The notes: generated from the letters alone by a model not told the origin. A stretch of 64,000 nucleotides of DNA from Candidatus Avelusimicrobium luingense (GCA_900315845.1 OOHK01000004.1:62001-126000); one strand, 5' to 3'. Positions 34,845 through 43,321 are shown, counted from the first letter of the stretch. A program made the numbers and translations.

Positions 34845-36974
34845 TTAAAAACTTTCCGGTTCCGTTCCGGTGATAAAGGCTTCTAAAAATTTATTGCGGT
34901 CGGCCGGCGTAGCCAATTTGCCGGTAATGGGATTGATATACGAGAATGAAATTCCTTCCGGAACGGCAAAATCATCATTGGGTTCATCTTTCAAAATCTG
35001 TTCCATAATTTCCGTCCACCAGCGTGCCGTGGTGCTTCCGGTAAAGCGGGCACCGTTTTCGTGGGAAGTATCATCATCATATCCCATCCATGCGGCGGCT
35101 GCGGTGTGCGGTGTCATACCGACAAACCACATATCGCGGTGACTTTGTGTCGTTCCGGTTTTTCCGGCGATGTTACGCCCAAGCCGTGCTACATACGCAC
35201 CGCTTCCGCGTTGGGTTACGCCTTTCATCATATTGATAAGTAAATAAGAATGTTGCGGAGAGAACGCAGCGGTTTCTACCGGGATATGTTGTTCTAAAAT
35301 GCGTCCGTTAGCGTCTTCCACGCGCTCTATATAATAGTTATCGGTGTGGATACCGCCGTTGGCAAAAGTAGTTAAAGCGGCTAAATGTTCGTCCATTTCC
35401 ACGACGCTTACCCCTAAAGCTAAGGCCGGAACGTTGGGCAGTTTGGCCGTTAACCCGGCTTTGCGCGCTACGGCAATAACGGCTTTGGGGGAAACGGCAT
35501 CAATTAAATTGACCGCTACTAAGTTTTTAGATTTTTCCAACCCTTTGCGCAGCGTTACCCACCCTTCACTCTTGCCACCGTAGTTTTGCGGAACCCACAC
35601 ATTAAAATCTTTGCTGGCAATAAAAGATTGTTTGGCTAAATCTAAGGAATATAAATCGGCATTTTCATTAAAAGTGCGCCAGTTGCGTCCGTCGTAATAG
35701 AACATGGTGGGCAAATCTTTAACAAGTGTCGCGGGCGTGTATCCTTTTTGCAAGGCGGCCATCCATACATAGGGTTTGAAAGACGAACCCGGTTGGCGTT
35801 TGGCTTGGGTGGCGCGGTTGAATTTGCTTTCGTCAAATTCGCGTCCGCCCACTAGCACCCGCACCGCGCCGGACTTAACATCACGCACCATAAAGGCCCC
35901 TTGTAGACGGGGATAATCGGTGCGTTCTTCTGCCGGGGTTTCTTCTTCGTCTTGATTGGGGTTTGGTGCATCGGCTTCCGAGTCGTTGGGGTCAATTTCT
36001 ATACCGAGCCCTTTAGCCACTTGTTCATCATACTCTTGCAACTTGCGGTTCATGATTTCTTCCGCTTTGGCTTGTTGGTCAATATCTAATGTAGTATAAA
36101 TGTTCAGCCCGGCTTTCCATAATACGTCCATGCCGTATTTGGGCTCTAAAATACGGCGGATATATTCAATAAAGTATTGCCCCGGTTTCTTTTCCAGTTG
36201 CGGCGGTTTGACCGGGAGAGGTTCGGTCTTGGCCTTTTCCAGTTCCTCTTGCGAAATGTAATTTTGTTCGTACATGACATCTAATACTAAGTTGCGGCGT
36301 TGGCGGGCCAGTTCGGGGTTGGCAAAAGGATTGTAACGCCCCGGAGCCGGAATTAACCCAACAAGCAAAGCGGCCTCACCGGTGGTAAGTTCGGATAAAT
36401 CTTTGTCAAAGTATTTTTTGGCGGCCGCTTTGACGCCATACGCTCCGCTGCCTAAATAAATTTCGTTTAAGTAAAGTTGTAAAATTTCGCGCTTGCTGAA
36501 TTTATGCTCAATTTGAATAGCCAAAATAATCTCGCGGATTTTACGGATTAGTTTTTTCTCTTGCGTTAAAAACACACCGCGCGAAAGTTGTTGCGTTAAC
36601 GTAGAGGCCCCTTGTTTAGCGCGTCCGGTAATTAAGTCATGCAGTAACGCGCGGATAATACCGCGAATGGAAAATCCGGCATGTTTGAAGAAATCGCGGT
36701 CTTCCATGGCGACGACGGCATTTTGTAAATCTACCGGAATATCTTCCAACGGTACCATGCTGCGTTTTTCAATGGAAAATTCGTGAATTAACTGGTTGTT
36801 ACGGTCGTACACTTTGGTGGTTAAAGACGGGGTATATTCTTCCATCTCATATACCGGTGGCAAGCCCGAGAAAATATAACGCATAAATACTGCGCTTACT
36901 AAAATCAAAACGAACAGTCCGGCTAGCGCAGTAAAAATAAACGGTTTAGAAAAGAAAAAACTTTTTCGGGCCAT
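34845..36974 (-). CDS. mrcA: Bifunctional penicillin-binding protein 1A
   Basis: A 709-residue class A PBP. One N-terminal TM helix (about 11-33), then the GT51 glycosyltransferase (EDRDFFKHAG with E91, GASTLTQQLSR), and the transpeptidase with S397-SFK400, S482-KN and K605-TG. It polymerises and cross-links peptidoglycan. TATAAT lies eight bases before the ATG. First gene of a run with mfd and two chaperones; functional reason for that grouping is unclear. Confidence 0.94.
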   Translation of the reverse strand: MARKSFFFSKPFIFTALAGLFVLILVSAVFMRYIFSGLPPVYEMEEYTPSLTTKVYDRNNQLIHEFSIEKRSMVPLEDIPVDLQNAVVAMEDRDFFKHAGFSIRGIIRALLHDLITGRAKQGASTLTQQLSRGVFLTQEKKLIRKIREIILAIQIEHKFSKREILQLYLNEIYLGSGAYGVKAAAKKYFDKDLSELTTGEAALLVGLIPAPGRYNPFANPELARQRRNLVLDVMYEQNYISQEELEKAKTEPLPVKPPQLEKKPGQYFIEYIRRILEPKYGMDVLWKAGLNIYTTLDIDQQAKAEEIMNRKLQEYDEQVAKGLGIEIDPNDSEADAPNPNQDEEETPAEERTDYPRLQGAFMVRDVKSGAVRVLVGGREFDESKFNRATQAKRQPGSSFKPYVWMAALQKGYTPATLVKDLPTMFYYDGRNWRTFNENADLYSLDLAKQSFIASKDFNVWVPQNYGGKSEGWVTLRKGLEKSKNLVAVNLIDAVSPKAVIAVARKAGLTAKLPNVPALALGVSVVEMDEHLAALTTFANGGIHTDNYYIERVEDANGRILEQHIPVETAAFSPQHSYLLINMMKGVTQRGSGAYVARLGRNIAGKTGTTQSHRDMWFVGMTPHTAAAAWMGYDDDTSHENGARFTGSTTARWWTEIMEQILKDEPNDDFAVPEGISFSYINPITGKLATPADRNKFLEAFITGTEPESF

Positions 36975-36982
36975 ATATACAA

Positions 36983-36988
36983 ATTATA
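36983..36988 (-). promoter_or_regulatory. -10 box of the PBP1A-mfd operon, leaderless arrangement
   Basis: TATAAT on the minus strand, eight bases upstream of the ATG at 36974, with no ribosome-binding site between. Confidence 0.4.
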
Positions 36989-37100
36989 TCAAAAAGCCCC
37001 GCGTCGCGTTTGAACTTTACGTGTCGGTGTGAAAAATACGTCCAAACTTTGTAAAATAGAAATACTTTGTAGCATTTCCTACTTAATAAGAGTTATTTTT

Positions 37101-38177
37101 ATGGTACGCAAAACAGTAAAAAAACAATCAAAATCTGTTAAACGTGTGGGGAAGCAAGCCACCCCAAAAACAATCCAGGGGGAAACGTTTTACGGATATG
37201 ATTTTGTGTTGATTACGGATATGGATACGGGGCGTAGCCGGCAACTTGGCGGCCCGGTACACCAGCCGGCTACTATTTTTCAAAAAGATCCGGTCCACCG
37301 TTTGGCTTGGGAAGAAACGCTTAAACGCGGCGTTTACCATTACGAGTGGCTGTTTACCCGCGGAAAAACACGCAAAGTGTATCAAACTTCCTGTGTGTCT
37401 TTGCCGTTGCCGGACAGCCAAACGGCGGGGATATTATCTTTCTCGCGGGATATCAGCCGACCGGTAAGTTACGGGAACATCTCGCTGGAATTGCAAGAAC
37501 CGGTTGCCCCGCGCACATTCGCTCAATTGCTTTTAGCCACCCGTGAGACCGAAAAGAAAGGTATTTCAAAAGCCTTGCATGATGAGGTGGGTTCCAGTGC
37601 GGTCATGCTAACGGCGTTGTTAAGTTTGGTACGTGCCAGCGTTAAAACCGGCAACAGCAAACAGGCCTTGCGCGATTTGGAACAATTAGACCAACAACTC
37701 AAAGAAAGTATTGAACGGTTAAAAAATGTAATCGTTTCATTACGTCCGCCCTCTTTGGAAAATAAAGGCGGGCTTGAAGGGGCTATACGTGATTTGTTAG
37801 AAAACGTAAGTTCGTTAAGCCATATCCCATATACTTTTGATTATGATGAAGAAGGCGATCATTTCGGGTTGTCTGATGATGTAAAAATTTTACTGTATCG
37901 TATTGTACAGGAAGCGCTGACAAATACGGTCAAACATGCCCATGCAAAACATATCCGTGTACAACTTAAACGGGTAAAAAACGATATCAACCTGTTAGTA
38001 TGTGATGATGGTATGGGGTTTGATCCTGACCAACAACTTTCCATAGAACATATCGGATTGTTGGCCATGAAAGACAGCGTAGAATTATTGGGGGGCTCTA
38101 TTACTGTAAAGAGTGCGCCGGGGAAAGGCACGCAAATTACAGTAGTTTGCCCATGTGTTGTTTATGGGGGAAATTAG
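37101..38177 (+). CDS. Soluble histidine kinase (NarX/DegS type)
   Basis: A 358-residue kinase without membrane segments. The basic N-terminus leads to a PAS-like region at about 28-120 (YDFVLITDMDTGRSR, ILSFSRDIS). HisKA_3 follows with the phospho-acceptor in ISKALHDEVG (H160), then HATPase_c with QEALTNTVKHA, DDGMGFDP and GLLAMKDSVELLGG. It phosphorylates the response regulator coded next. The signal is presumably cytoplasmic. ATG 37101 follows AAGAG; an upstream frame start was rejected. Confidence 0.9.
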   Translation: MVRKTVKKQSKSVKRVGKQATPKTIQGETFYGYDFVLITDMDTGRSRQLGGPVHQPATIFQKDPVHRLAWEETLKRGVYHYEWLFTRGKTRKVYQTSCVSLPLPDSQTAGILSFSRDISRPVSYGNISLELQEPVAPRTFAQLLLATRETEKKGISKALHDEVGSSAVMLTALLSLVRASVKTGNSKQALRDLEQLDQQLKESIERLKNVIVSLRPPSLENKGGLEGAIRDLLENVSSLSHIPYTFDYDEEGDHFGLSDDVKILLYRIVQEALTNTVKHAHAKHIRVQLKRVKNDINLLVCDDGMGFDPDQQLSIEHIGLLAMKDSVELLGGSITVKSAPGKGTQITVVCPCVVYGGN

Positions 38178-38178
38178 T

Positions 38179-38823
38179 ATGAAAAAAATTGTACTGGCAG
38201 ATGATCATGCTATTGTCCGTACCGGTGTACGGGCTGTATTAGAACGGCTGGGACAGAAAATGCAAATTTCGGCGGAGTTATCTAACGGAAAAGAATTGGT
38301 GGAATATGCCAAAACGCATCCGGACGAAATTTATATTGTAGATATCTCTATGCCGGTTATTAACGGTATTGATGCGGTAGAGCAGATGGTAAAGTGCCAT
38401 CCGGATATTAAAATTGTGATGCTCAGTATGTATGATGACCGAATATCGGTAGAAAAATCACTCAAAGCCGGAGCCAAAGGATATATTGTTAAAGTATCTG
38501 CTGCCGATGAAATTATAAATGCTATTGAAGAAATCTGTGCCGGACGGTTTTATCTGTGTAATAAGGTTTCTAAATATATTGTCCAAGGATTTTTGGGAAA
38601 AACAAATTCGCGTAAACGTGATGCAACGGGGCTTACTCCCAAAGAAAAAGAAGTATTACAGTTGATTGCCGAAGGGTATAGCAGCAAACAAATTGCCAAA
38701 ACATTTCATTTGTCGCTTAATACCATTCATGTGCACCGTAACAATATTATGAAAAAATTGGGTATTCATAAACAAACCGAACTGGTGCGCTTTGCCCTTA
38801 AAGAAGGGATTGCCCAATTATAA
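38179..38823 (+). CDS. NarL/FixJ-family response regulator
   Basis: A 214-residue regulator. The receiver has D8, D9, the phosphorylation site D55 (IYIVDISMPV) and K in GYIVKVSA. The C-terminal LuxR-type helix-turn-helix is complete (LTPKEKEVLQLIAEGYSSKQIAKTF, NTIHVHRNNIMKKLG). It starts one base after the kinase stop, with GGGGG upstream, so it is the cognate partner. Target genes cannot be read from sequence; the neighbouring exported proteins or pilins are possible. Confidence 0.94.
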   Translation: MKKIVLADDHAIVRTGVRAVLERLGQKMQISAELSNGKELVEYAKTHPDEIYIVDISMPVINGIDAVEQMVKCHPDIKIVMLSMYDDRISVEKSLKAGAKGYIVKVSAADEIINAIEEICAGRFYLCNKVSKYIVQGFLGKTNSRKRDATGLTPKEKEVLQLIAEGYSSKQIAKTFHLSLNTIHVHRNNIMKKLGIHKQTELVRFALKEGIAQL

Positions 38824-38835
38824 GGAAAGAAAACT

Positions 38836-39441
38836 ATGCGTATTATTGCTGGTACAGCCCGTGGACGCCGGATATTTTCGGTATCTAAAAATTTACCCGT
38901 CAAACCGATTTCGGATCGGATCAAACAATCGGTTTTTGACATTATCCGTCCGCGTTTGCCCGGCGCCATGATGCTTGATTTATTTGCCGGAACGGGGAAC
39001 GTGTCGTTAGAGGCTCTTTCGCGCGGCGCTTTGCGTACCGTGATGGTGGACCGGGAGCCTGCCTGTATTAAAAATATTCACCGCAATTTGGAACATTTGG
39101 GATTTGTTGACCGTGCGAAAGTTTTGCGCGGAGACGTGTTAAAACCGTTAGATTATCTGCTTGCGTATAGCGATAACGAAGGGTATGACATTATTTTTAT
39201 GGGCCCGCCGTATCGCGATATCAATAATAAGATGTTGGCCTTGTCCGAACCGGCACTCGCCAACGTGGCACAAGCAAGGTTGCTGGCTCCGAACGGTATT
39301 ATCATCTTACAAACTCACAAAACCGAAGAATTTGCTGTCCCGGCAGCGTTGGAAATTTACCGCGTGGAAAAATACGGTGATACGCTGGTCCATTTTTTGC
39401 GCGCGGTGCGTGCCAAATCGGAGAGTACCCATGCAGAGTGA
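38836..39441 (+). CDS. rsmD: 16S rRNA (guanine-966-N2)-methyltransferase RsmD
   Basis: A 201-residue Rossmann methyltransferase with RsmD marks: MRIIAGTARGRRI start, KPISDRIKQSVFDII and the SAM motif LDLFAGTGNVSLEALSRGA. The catalytic (D/N)PPY motif reads GPPY (G123-Y126), an odd change of its first residue. It methylates G966 of 16S rRNA. AAGGAAAG precedes the ATG. It overlaps the next gene by 11 bases. Confidence 0.9.
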   Translation: MRIIAGTARGRRIFSVSKNLPVKPISDRIKQSVFDIIRPRLPGAMMLDLFAGTGNVSLEALSRGALRTVMVDREPACIKNIHRNLEHLGFVDRAKVLRGDVLKPLDYLLAYSDNEGYDIIFMGPPYRDINNKMLALSEPALANVAQARLLAPNGIIILQTHKTEEFAVPAALEIYRVEKYGDTLVHFLRAVRAKSESTHAE

Positions 39442-40159
39442 TTCGCATGAACTGAATTTTTCCAAAATCAAAACTTATCGCGAATGTCCGCTTGCCTATA
39501 AATATAAGTATATAGAAGGTAAGCGGGAAGGCTTGGTGCCGGCGTCTTCCTTGGGGGTTTCTATTCACCGCACCTTGGAGGCCTACCATGCCCAAAGCAA
39601 CGACCCAAGCGAACTGCTTTCCTATTATGATGATTGTTGGATGGGGGCCGGATACGCCAGTGCGGGCGAACAGATGGAATGGTACTTGAAAGGGAAACGC
39701 ATGTTGGAAACGTATGCCCAACGCGAGTATGAACGTAAAACTGTCGTAGATAGTACCGAGCGTGAATTCATTTTTCAGGAAGGCGAGTGGACGCTTCGCG
39801 GAAAAATTGACCGCATTGATAAACTCCCGGACGGTTCGTGGGAAGTGATAGATTATAAAACAGGAGCAGATGCGGATGTTACCGCCGCGGTAACCGATTC
39901 GTTGCAAATGGGTATTTATGCGGTTGGCGCGCGGCGCGCATGGAATATGCAACGGGGAAAAGCCACCTTTTATTTTGTGGCGTTTGACCAAGTGCAAAGT
40001 GCTCCGTTTGAAGCGTTTGATGAACGCAAAATCATAGATACTTTTATTGAAACAGGTAAAAAAATTGTGGCGCAAGATTTTTCGCCCAATTGTGCTAATT
40101 GCCCCAACTGTTTGTTTAAGGATCGTTGCGATCAAGCCGTTTTACCACCTGAAAATTAA
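39431..40159 (+). CDS. Stand-alone PD-(D/E)XK nuclease of RecB/AddB type with Fe-S motif
   Basis: A 242-residue protein. NFSKIKTYRECPLAYKYKY holds the first Cys (C19). GVSIHRTLE, GKIDRIDKLPDGSWEVIDYKTG (Asp and Glu/Lys of the nuclease core) and a final CANCPNCLFKDRC complete the iron-sulphur arrangement seen in AddB and Cas4. No cas genes lie nearby. A role in DNA end processing or repair is likely. It starts within rsmD (ATG 39431, GGAGAG upstream). Confidence 0.82.
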   Translation: MQSDSHELNFSKIKTYRECPLAYKYKYIEGKREGLVPASSLGVSIHRTLEAYHAQSNDPSELLSYYDDCWMGAGYASAGEQMEWYLKGKRMLETYAQREYERKTVVDSTEREFIFQEGEWTLRGKIDRIDKLPDGSWEVIDYKTGADADVTAAVTDSLQMGIYAVGARRAWNMQRGKATFYFVAFDQVQSAPFEAFDERKIIDTFIETGKKIVAQDFSPNCANCPNCLFKDRCDQAVLPPEN

Positions 40160-40195
40160 CAGGATTACCCACAACAGGCATTTAGGTCTTTAGAC

Positions 40196-40220
40196 CCAGC
40201 CGGCCGTTGGGCCTTTTTTT
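40196..40220 (+). terminator. Intrinsic terminator after the nuclease gene
   Basis: A short stem (CCCAGC with GTTGGG) is followed by seven T. A small palindrome GGTCTTTAGACC lies just before it. Confidence 0.65.
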
Positions 40221-40223
40221 CGC

Positions 40224-40253
40224 TTGCATGCTAAAAATTTTTTTTATTACAAT
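40224..40253 (+). promoter_or_regulatory. Promoter of the exported repeat protein, leaderless arrangement
   Basis: TTGCAT, 18 bases and TACAAT, which ends six bases before the ATG at 40260. No ribosome-binding site. Confidence 0.55.
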
Positions 40254-40259
40254 AAACGC

Positions 40260-41507
40260 ATGAAAACATTACATAAAACATTAGGAACAGTTGTGCTTTT
40301 AGGCACAGTAAGTATAAGCGCTTATGCGCAAACTAATCTGGTAGAAGAGGCAGCACGAGGCCTTGAAACTGTAAGTAAAGTAACAAAAGAAATGCCGAAT
40401 GCTGTTCGCAATACGCTTACCCGTTCTATTTGGGAAGCGCAAACTACTCAGTATCGTGAAATTTTCCCGGATATGGGAGTAGGTATCCGTAATAATGAAG
40501 AATTGACCGTAGCCCCCTTAGATTTCGTAAGAAGTTCTGCGGGAGATGCCGTCGTACGCGATTTGGAGCAAGCTGACAAATTGATTGCGGTGAAAGCCGG
40601 CAGTGAGGCCCGCGTAAAGGCCATGTTAGCACCCAAATTTGTACCGTTTGAGCCATCACAAAAAGTGTCTTTGGTGGGGATGAAAGAGTTTTTCTCGGCT
40701 ACGCCGGCTCAATCTCCTCGTTGGGTAGGGCTTTTCGGGCTCAATCAATGCGTTGGGGTGGCTATTGTGAGCAAACAAGGCCCGCGCGTATTGCGTGTCA
40801 GCGTGGCTCACGTTGACGGAAGAACCCAAATCGGGGAAGGCCAATCCGATACGTTTTTCAAACAAGCCGTAGATCCCCGTGCCACAACAGTAGATGTATA
40901 TTTATTGGCAGATAATCACAAGGGGTTGGAGGCTCCTCAGGCGGAAAATTATTCCAACCCGGACTGGAATGGCACAGAGACCATGTCTCCTTGGCAAATT
41001 GTGCAACAGATTAAGGAACGATTAGAACCTTTCTCTGCCCGTAATATACGGTATCATGAACAATTAGCCGGTGTGCCGCAATTTGCCGTCAATACCGCTA
41101 CCGGACAATTGAGCATGGACGTTGCATTCCCGCGCGATTTAAATTGGACGCCGGAAAATGAGATCCACTTTAATAGAGGCTTAAGCAACGTGCTTGTACC
41201 GGCGGAATTATCACCCAGCCCGGCTATGGAAGCGGTTTCCTTGCGTCAACGGTACCCGCAAAATGTATCCGGCCCGGTACGTCAAACCTTCCCGGAAGAA
41301 GGGGTGGAAATTGCGAACGATGCCGATTTGACTTTGCGACCGATTGGGGGAACTCAAAACACCCCGGTAACGACCCCGAAATCCCGAGCCCCTTGGATGG
41401 TCGGTACAGTGTTTGAGGGTATTCCCAATGCGCCGATACGGGAATATTTCCCCGGTATGGGTTATATTTTAGACGACGCGGATGGTACGTTCGTTCCGGA
41501 ACGCTAA
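40260..41507 (+). CDS. Exported protein with three FPxxG repeats, unknown function
   Basis: A 415-residue protein with signal peptide MKTLHKTLGTVVLLGTVSIS...AYAQ. A motif occurs three times: REIFPDMGVGIRNNEELT (about 66-83), RQTFPEEGVEIANDADLT (about 341-358) and REYFPGMGYILDDADGTF (last 25 residues). The middle part is beta-rich. No family recognised. The start helix VEEAARGLETVSKVT resembles that of the exported protein at 15326. Monocistronic between a promoter and a terminator. Confidence 0.72.
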   Translation: MKTLHKTLGTVVLLGTVSISAYAQTNLVEEAARGLETVSKVTKEMPNAVRNTLTRSIWEAQTTQYREIFPDMGVGIRNNEELTVAPLDFVRSSAGDAVVRDLEQADKLIAVKAGSEARVKAMLAPKFVPFEPSQKVSLVGMKEFFSATPAQSPRWVGLFGLNQCVGVAIVSKQGPRVLRVSVAHVDGRTQIGEGQSDTFFKQAVDPRATTVDVYLLADNHKGLEAPQAENYSNPDWNGTETMSPWQIVQQIKERLEPFSARNIRYHEQLAGVPQFAVNTATGQLSMDVAFPRDLNWTPENEIHFNRGLSNVLVPAELSPSPAMEAVSLRQRYPQNVSGPVRQTFPEEGVEIANDADLTLRPIGGTQNTPVTTPKSRAPWMVGTVFEGIPNAPIREYFPGMGYILDDADGTFVPER

Positions 41508-41528
41508 ACGCGAGTTATAAAATTTAGC

Positions 41529-41560
41529 AAACACCCCTTATTTAGTTAAGGGGTGTTTTT
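41529..41560 (+). terminator. Intrinsic terminator after the repeat protein
   Basis: AAACACCCCTTA pairs with TAAGGGGTGTTT, 12 bp around a 6-base loop, with further T. Confidence 0.9.
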
Positions 41561-41594
41561 AAACTCCGAAACATCGCTCTTTTTAGTAAAATTT

Positions 41595-41603
41595 TGTTAT
41601 AAT
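41595..41603 (+). promoter_or_regulatory. Extended -10 promoter of rpsF operon
   Basis: TGTTATAAT, followed by a leader of about 65 bases before rpsF. Confidence 0.6.
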
Positions 41604-41611
41604 ATATACAA

Positions 41612-41647
41612 GGTAAAAAGCCGCAGGTTTTACCTGCGGAATTTTTT
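41612..41647 (+). promoter_or_regulatory. Attenuator-like rpsF leader with two exclusive hairpins
   Basis: CCGCAGG-TTTTA-CCTGCGG followed by AATTTTTT is a full intrinsic terminator between the promoter and rpsF. An alternative stem, GGTAAAA (41612-41618) with TTTTACC (41628-41634), would break it and leave GCCGC in a loop. Ribosomal S6:S18 leader motifs known in many phyla expose a CCG in a similar place, so autogenous control by S6:S18 is plausible. Confidence 0.6.
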
Positions 41648-41676
41648 GCCTAACAAAACGCAAAGAAAATTAGTCT

Positions 41677-41997
41677 ATGAAAACGTACGAAAGTGTAATT
41701 ATCGTAAGACCCCAACTCTCCGACGGAGAAGTGGGTGAATTCGTGAACAAGGCCAAAGCCCTTATCACGAACAAAGGCGGAGAAGTAACCAGCGAAGAAA
41801 AATTGGGTCGTCGTAAATTTACCCATGAAATCAATCACGTTCGCGATGGTTTCTATCTCTACTTGAAATTCAAAGCCGAACCTTCTTTTATTAAAGAATT
41901 TGACAATGCTTTGAAACTCAACGAAAATGTACTACGCTCCATGACGATGAACGCCGTGGAAGTAAAAGCCAAACCGGCTCCTGTCGTAGTCAAATAA
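41677..41997 (+). CDS. rpsF: 30S ribosomal protein bS6
   Basis: A 106-residue S6 with typical start MKTYESVIIVRPQLSDGEV, EEKLGRRKFTHEINHVRDGFY and FDNALKLNENVLRSM. It pairs with S18 on the 30S platform. First gene of rpsF-ssb-rpsR-rplI. The ribosome-binding site is weak (AAAGAAA), which fits control by the leader. Confidence 0.97.
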   Translation: MKTYESVIIVRPQLSDGEVGEFVNKAKALITNKGGEVTSEEKLGRRKFTHEINHVRDGFYLYLKFKAEPSFIKEFDNALKLNENVLRSMTMNAVEVKAKPAPVVVK

Positions 41998-42009
41998 AAA
42001 GGTTAACGT

Positions 42010-42459
42010 ATGCCAGCAGCAATCAAATTGCCGGAACAAAACATAGTCCTTCTAGTCGGACGGTTGACACGTGACCCTAACGTGGCATTTACACAGAAAG
42101 GTCAAGCCGTGTGCCGTTGTGATATTGCGGTGAACCGCAGATATTTAGATGCTACCACAAACGAGTGGAAAGATGATACTGTGTTTGTTCCCGTTGTGGT
42201 TTGGGGCTCGGCAGCCGATCGGTGCAAAGACCGCATGAAAAAAGGTACGCCTGTCAGTGTAGAAGGCCGCCTTACATTAAGCGAATATACCGATAAAACT
42301 ACGGGTCAAACCCGCCGCAACTTGCAGGTTACGGCCCGGCGGATTCAATTATTAGAGTCCGCAGCCGCCGCCGGAGGCGCCTACGATGACGGCGCACAAG
42401 CGGCCGCAAAGGACGACGTTCCCACTACGGAAGTAATGGAAGACGACGTTCCTTTCTAA
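42010..42459 (+). CDS. ssb: Single-stranded DNA-binding protein
   Basis: A 149-residue SSB. OB fold from IVLLVGRLTRDPNVAFTQKG through VPVVVWGSAADRC and VEGRLTLSEYTDKTTGQTRRN, then a short linker and the acidic protein-binding tip EDDVPF. It coats ssDNA in replication and repair. Its place between rpsF and rpsR is the common bacterial order. Confidence 0.96.
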   Translation: MPAAIKLPEQNIVLLVGRLTRDPNVAFTQKGQAVCRCDIAVNRRYLDATTNEWKDDTVFVPVVVWGSAADRCKDRMKKGTPVSVEGRLTLSEYTDKTTGQTRRNLQVTARRIQLLESAAAAGGAYDDGAQAAAKDDVPTTEVMEDDVPF

Positions 42460-42479
42460 ACTAAAAAATGAGGAAACAA

Positions 42480-42794
42480 ATGTCCGAAGAAATTACTAAC
42501 ACTCCCGCTGCCGAGGCTTCTACGTCTGCGGCCGCCCGCCCGGAAAGACCCGCGCGTGCGTTTGGGAAAAAGCGCTTTGAAAGCAGACGTAAAGTTTGCA
42601 AACTCTGCGCAGAAAAAATTGACAACATCGACTATAAGAACTTCCAGTTCGTAAAGTCCTTCACCATGGAAAGCGGCAAAATTTTGTCTCGCCGCATTAC
42701 CGGCACTTGCGCCAAACACCAACGCCAAATCACCAAAGCGATTAAGCGTGACCGCAACTTGGCTATCTTGCCGTATTCCTTACCCAAAAAATAA
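42480..42794 (+). CDS. rpsR: 30S ribosomal protein bS18
   Basis: A 104-residue S18 with an extended Ala/Glu-rich N-terminus and the core RRKVCKLCAEKIDNIDYKN ... RRITGTCAKHQRQITKAIKRDRN. ATG 42480 follows GAGGA; the earlier frame start at 42468 was rejected. Binds S6 and 16S rRNA. Confidence 0.96.
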   Translation: MSEEITNTPAAEASTSAAARPERPARAFGKKRFESRRKVCKLCAEKIDNIDYKNFQFVKSFTMESGKILSRRITGTCAKHQRQITKAIKRDRNLAILPYSLPKK

Positions 42795-42808
42795 GTTGGA
42801 GGACGAAC

Positions 42809-43321
42809 ATGAAAGTTATTTTGAAAGAAAACGTCAAAAATTTGGGAATGGTGGGTTCTGTTGTTGAAGTAAAACCCGGTTATGCCCGCAACTTTTTAGT
42901 CCCGCACCACTTGGCGGAAATCGCCACCGAAGGCGCGATTAAAAATTGGCAACTCGGCGCAGAACGCCGCCAAAAACGCATTGATGCGGAACTCGCCGAA
43001 GCGCGCAAAATCGCTGAAAAATTAACCGGCGTAGTATTGCCTTTTACCAAAACGGTCAATGCCGATGGCGTAGTGTTCGGTTCTGTCAACAAAGCCGACA
43101 TCTACAAAGCGTTGCAAGCGTTGGGTCACAAAATTGCCAAAGACTCTATTGAACTCAATATGCCGATTAAGGCCTTGGGTGAAACGGAAGTCGGCATTTA
43201 TTTGAAACCGACGGTTACTGCCACCATCAAGGTACAAATTAACCCCTTGACCACGGTAGAAGAAAAAATCGCCGACGCCAAACCGGAAGCGAAAGCCGAA
43301 GAAAAGGCCGAAACCAAATAA
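42809..43321 (+). CDS. rplI: 50S ribosomal protein bL9
   Basis: A 170-residue L9: MKVILKENVKNLGMVGSVVEVKPGYARN start, a long connecting helix, and the C-terminal rRNA-binding domain (FTKTVNADGVVFGSV). An extra Lys/Glu/Ala tail of about 20 residues extends it past the common length. TTGGAGGA lies upstream. Last gene of the operon. Confidence 0.96.
   Translation: MKVILKENVKNLGMVGSVVEVKPGYARNFLVPHHLAEIATEGAIKNWQLGAERRQKRIDAELAEARKIAEKLTGVVLPFTKTVNADGVVFGSVNKADIYKALQALGHKIAKDSIELNMPIKALGETEVGIYLKPTVTATIKVQINPLTTVEEKIADAKPEAKAEEKAETK

Noticed and set aside
39161-39430. 90-residue upstream extension of the nuclease gene
   Set aside because: It overlaps rsmD in another frame; the ATG at 39431 has a ribosome-binding site and begins the recognisable domain.
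39431-40159. Cas4-like nuclease as sign of a CRISPR system
   Set aside because: No repeat array and no other cas gene lies in the window; the Fe-S nuclease fold is shared with AddB and other repair enzymes.
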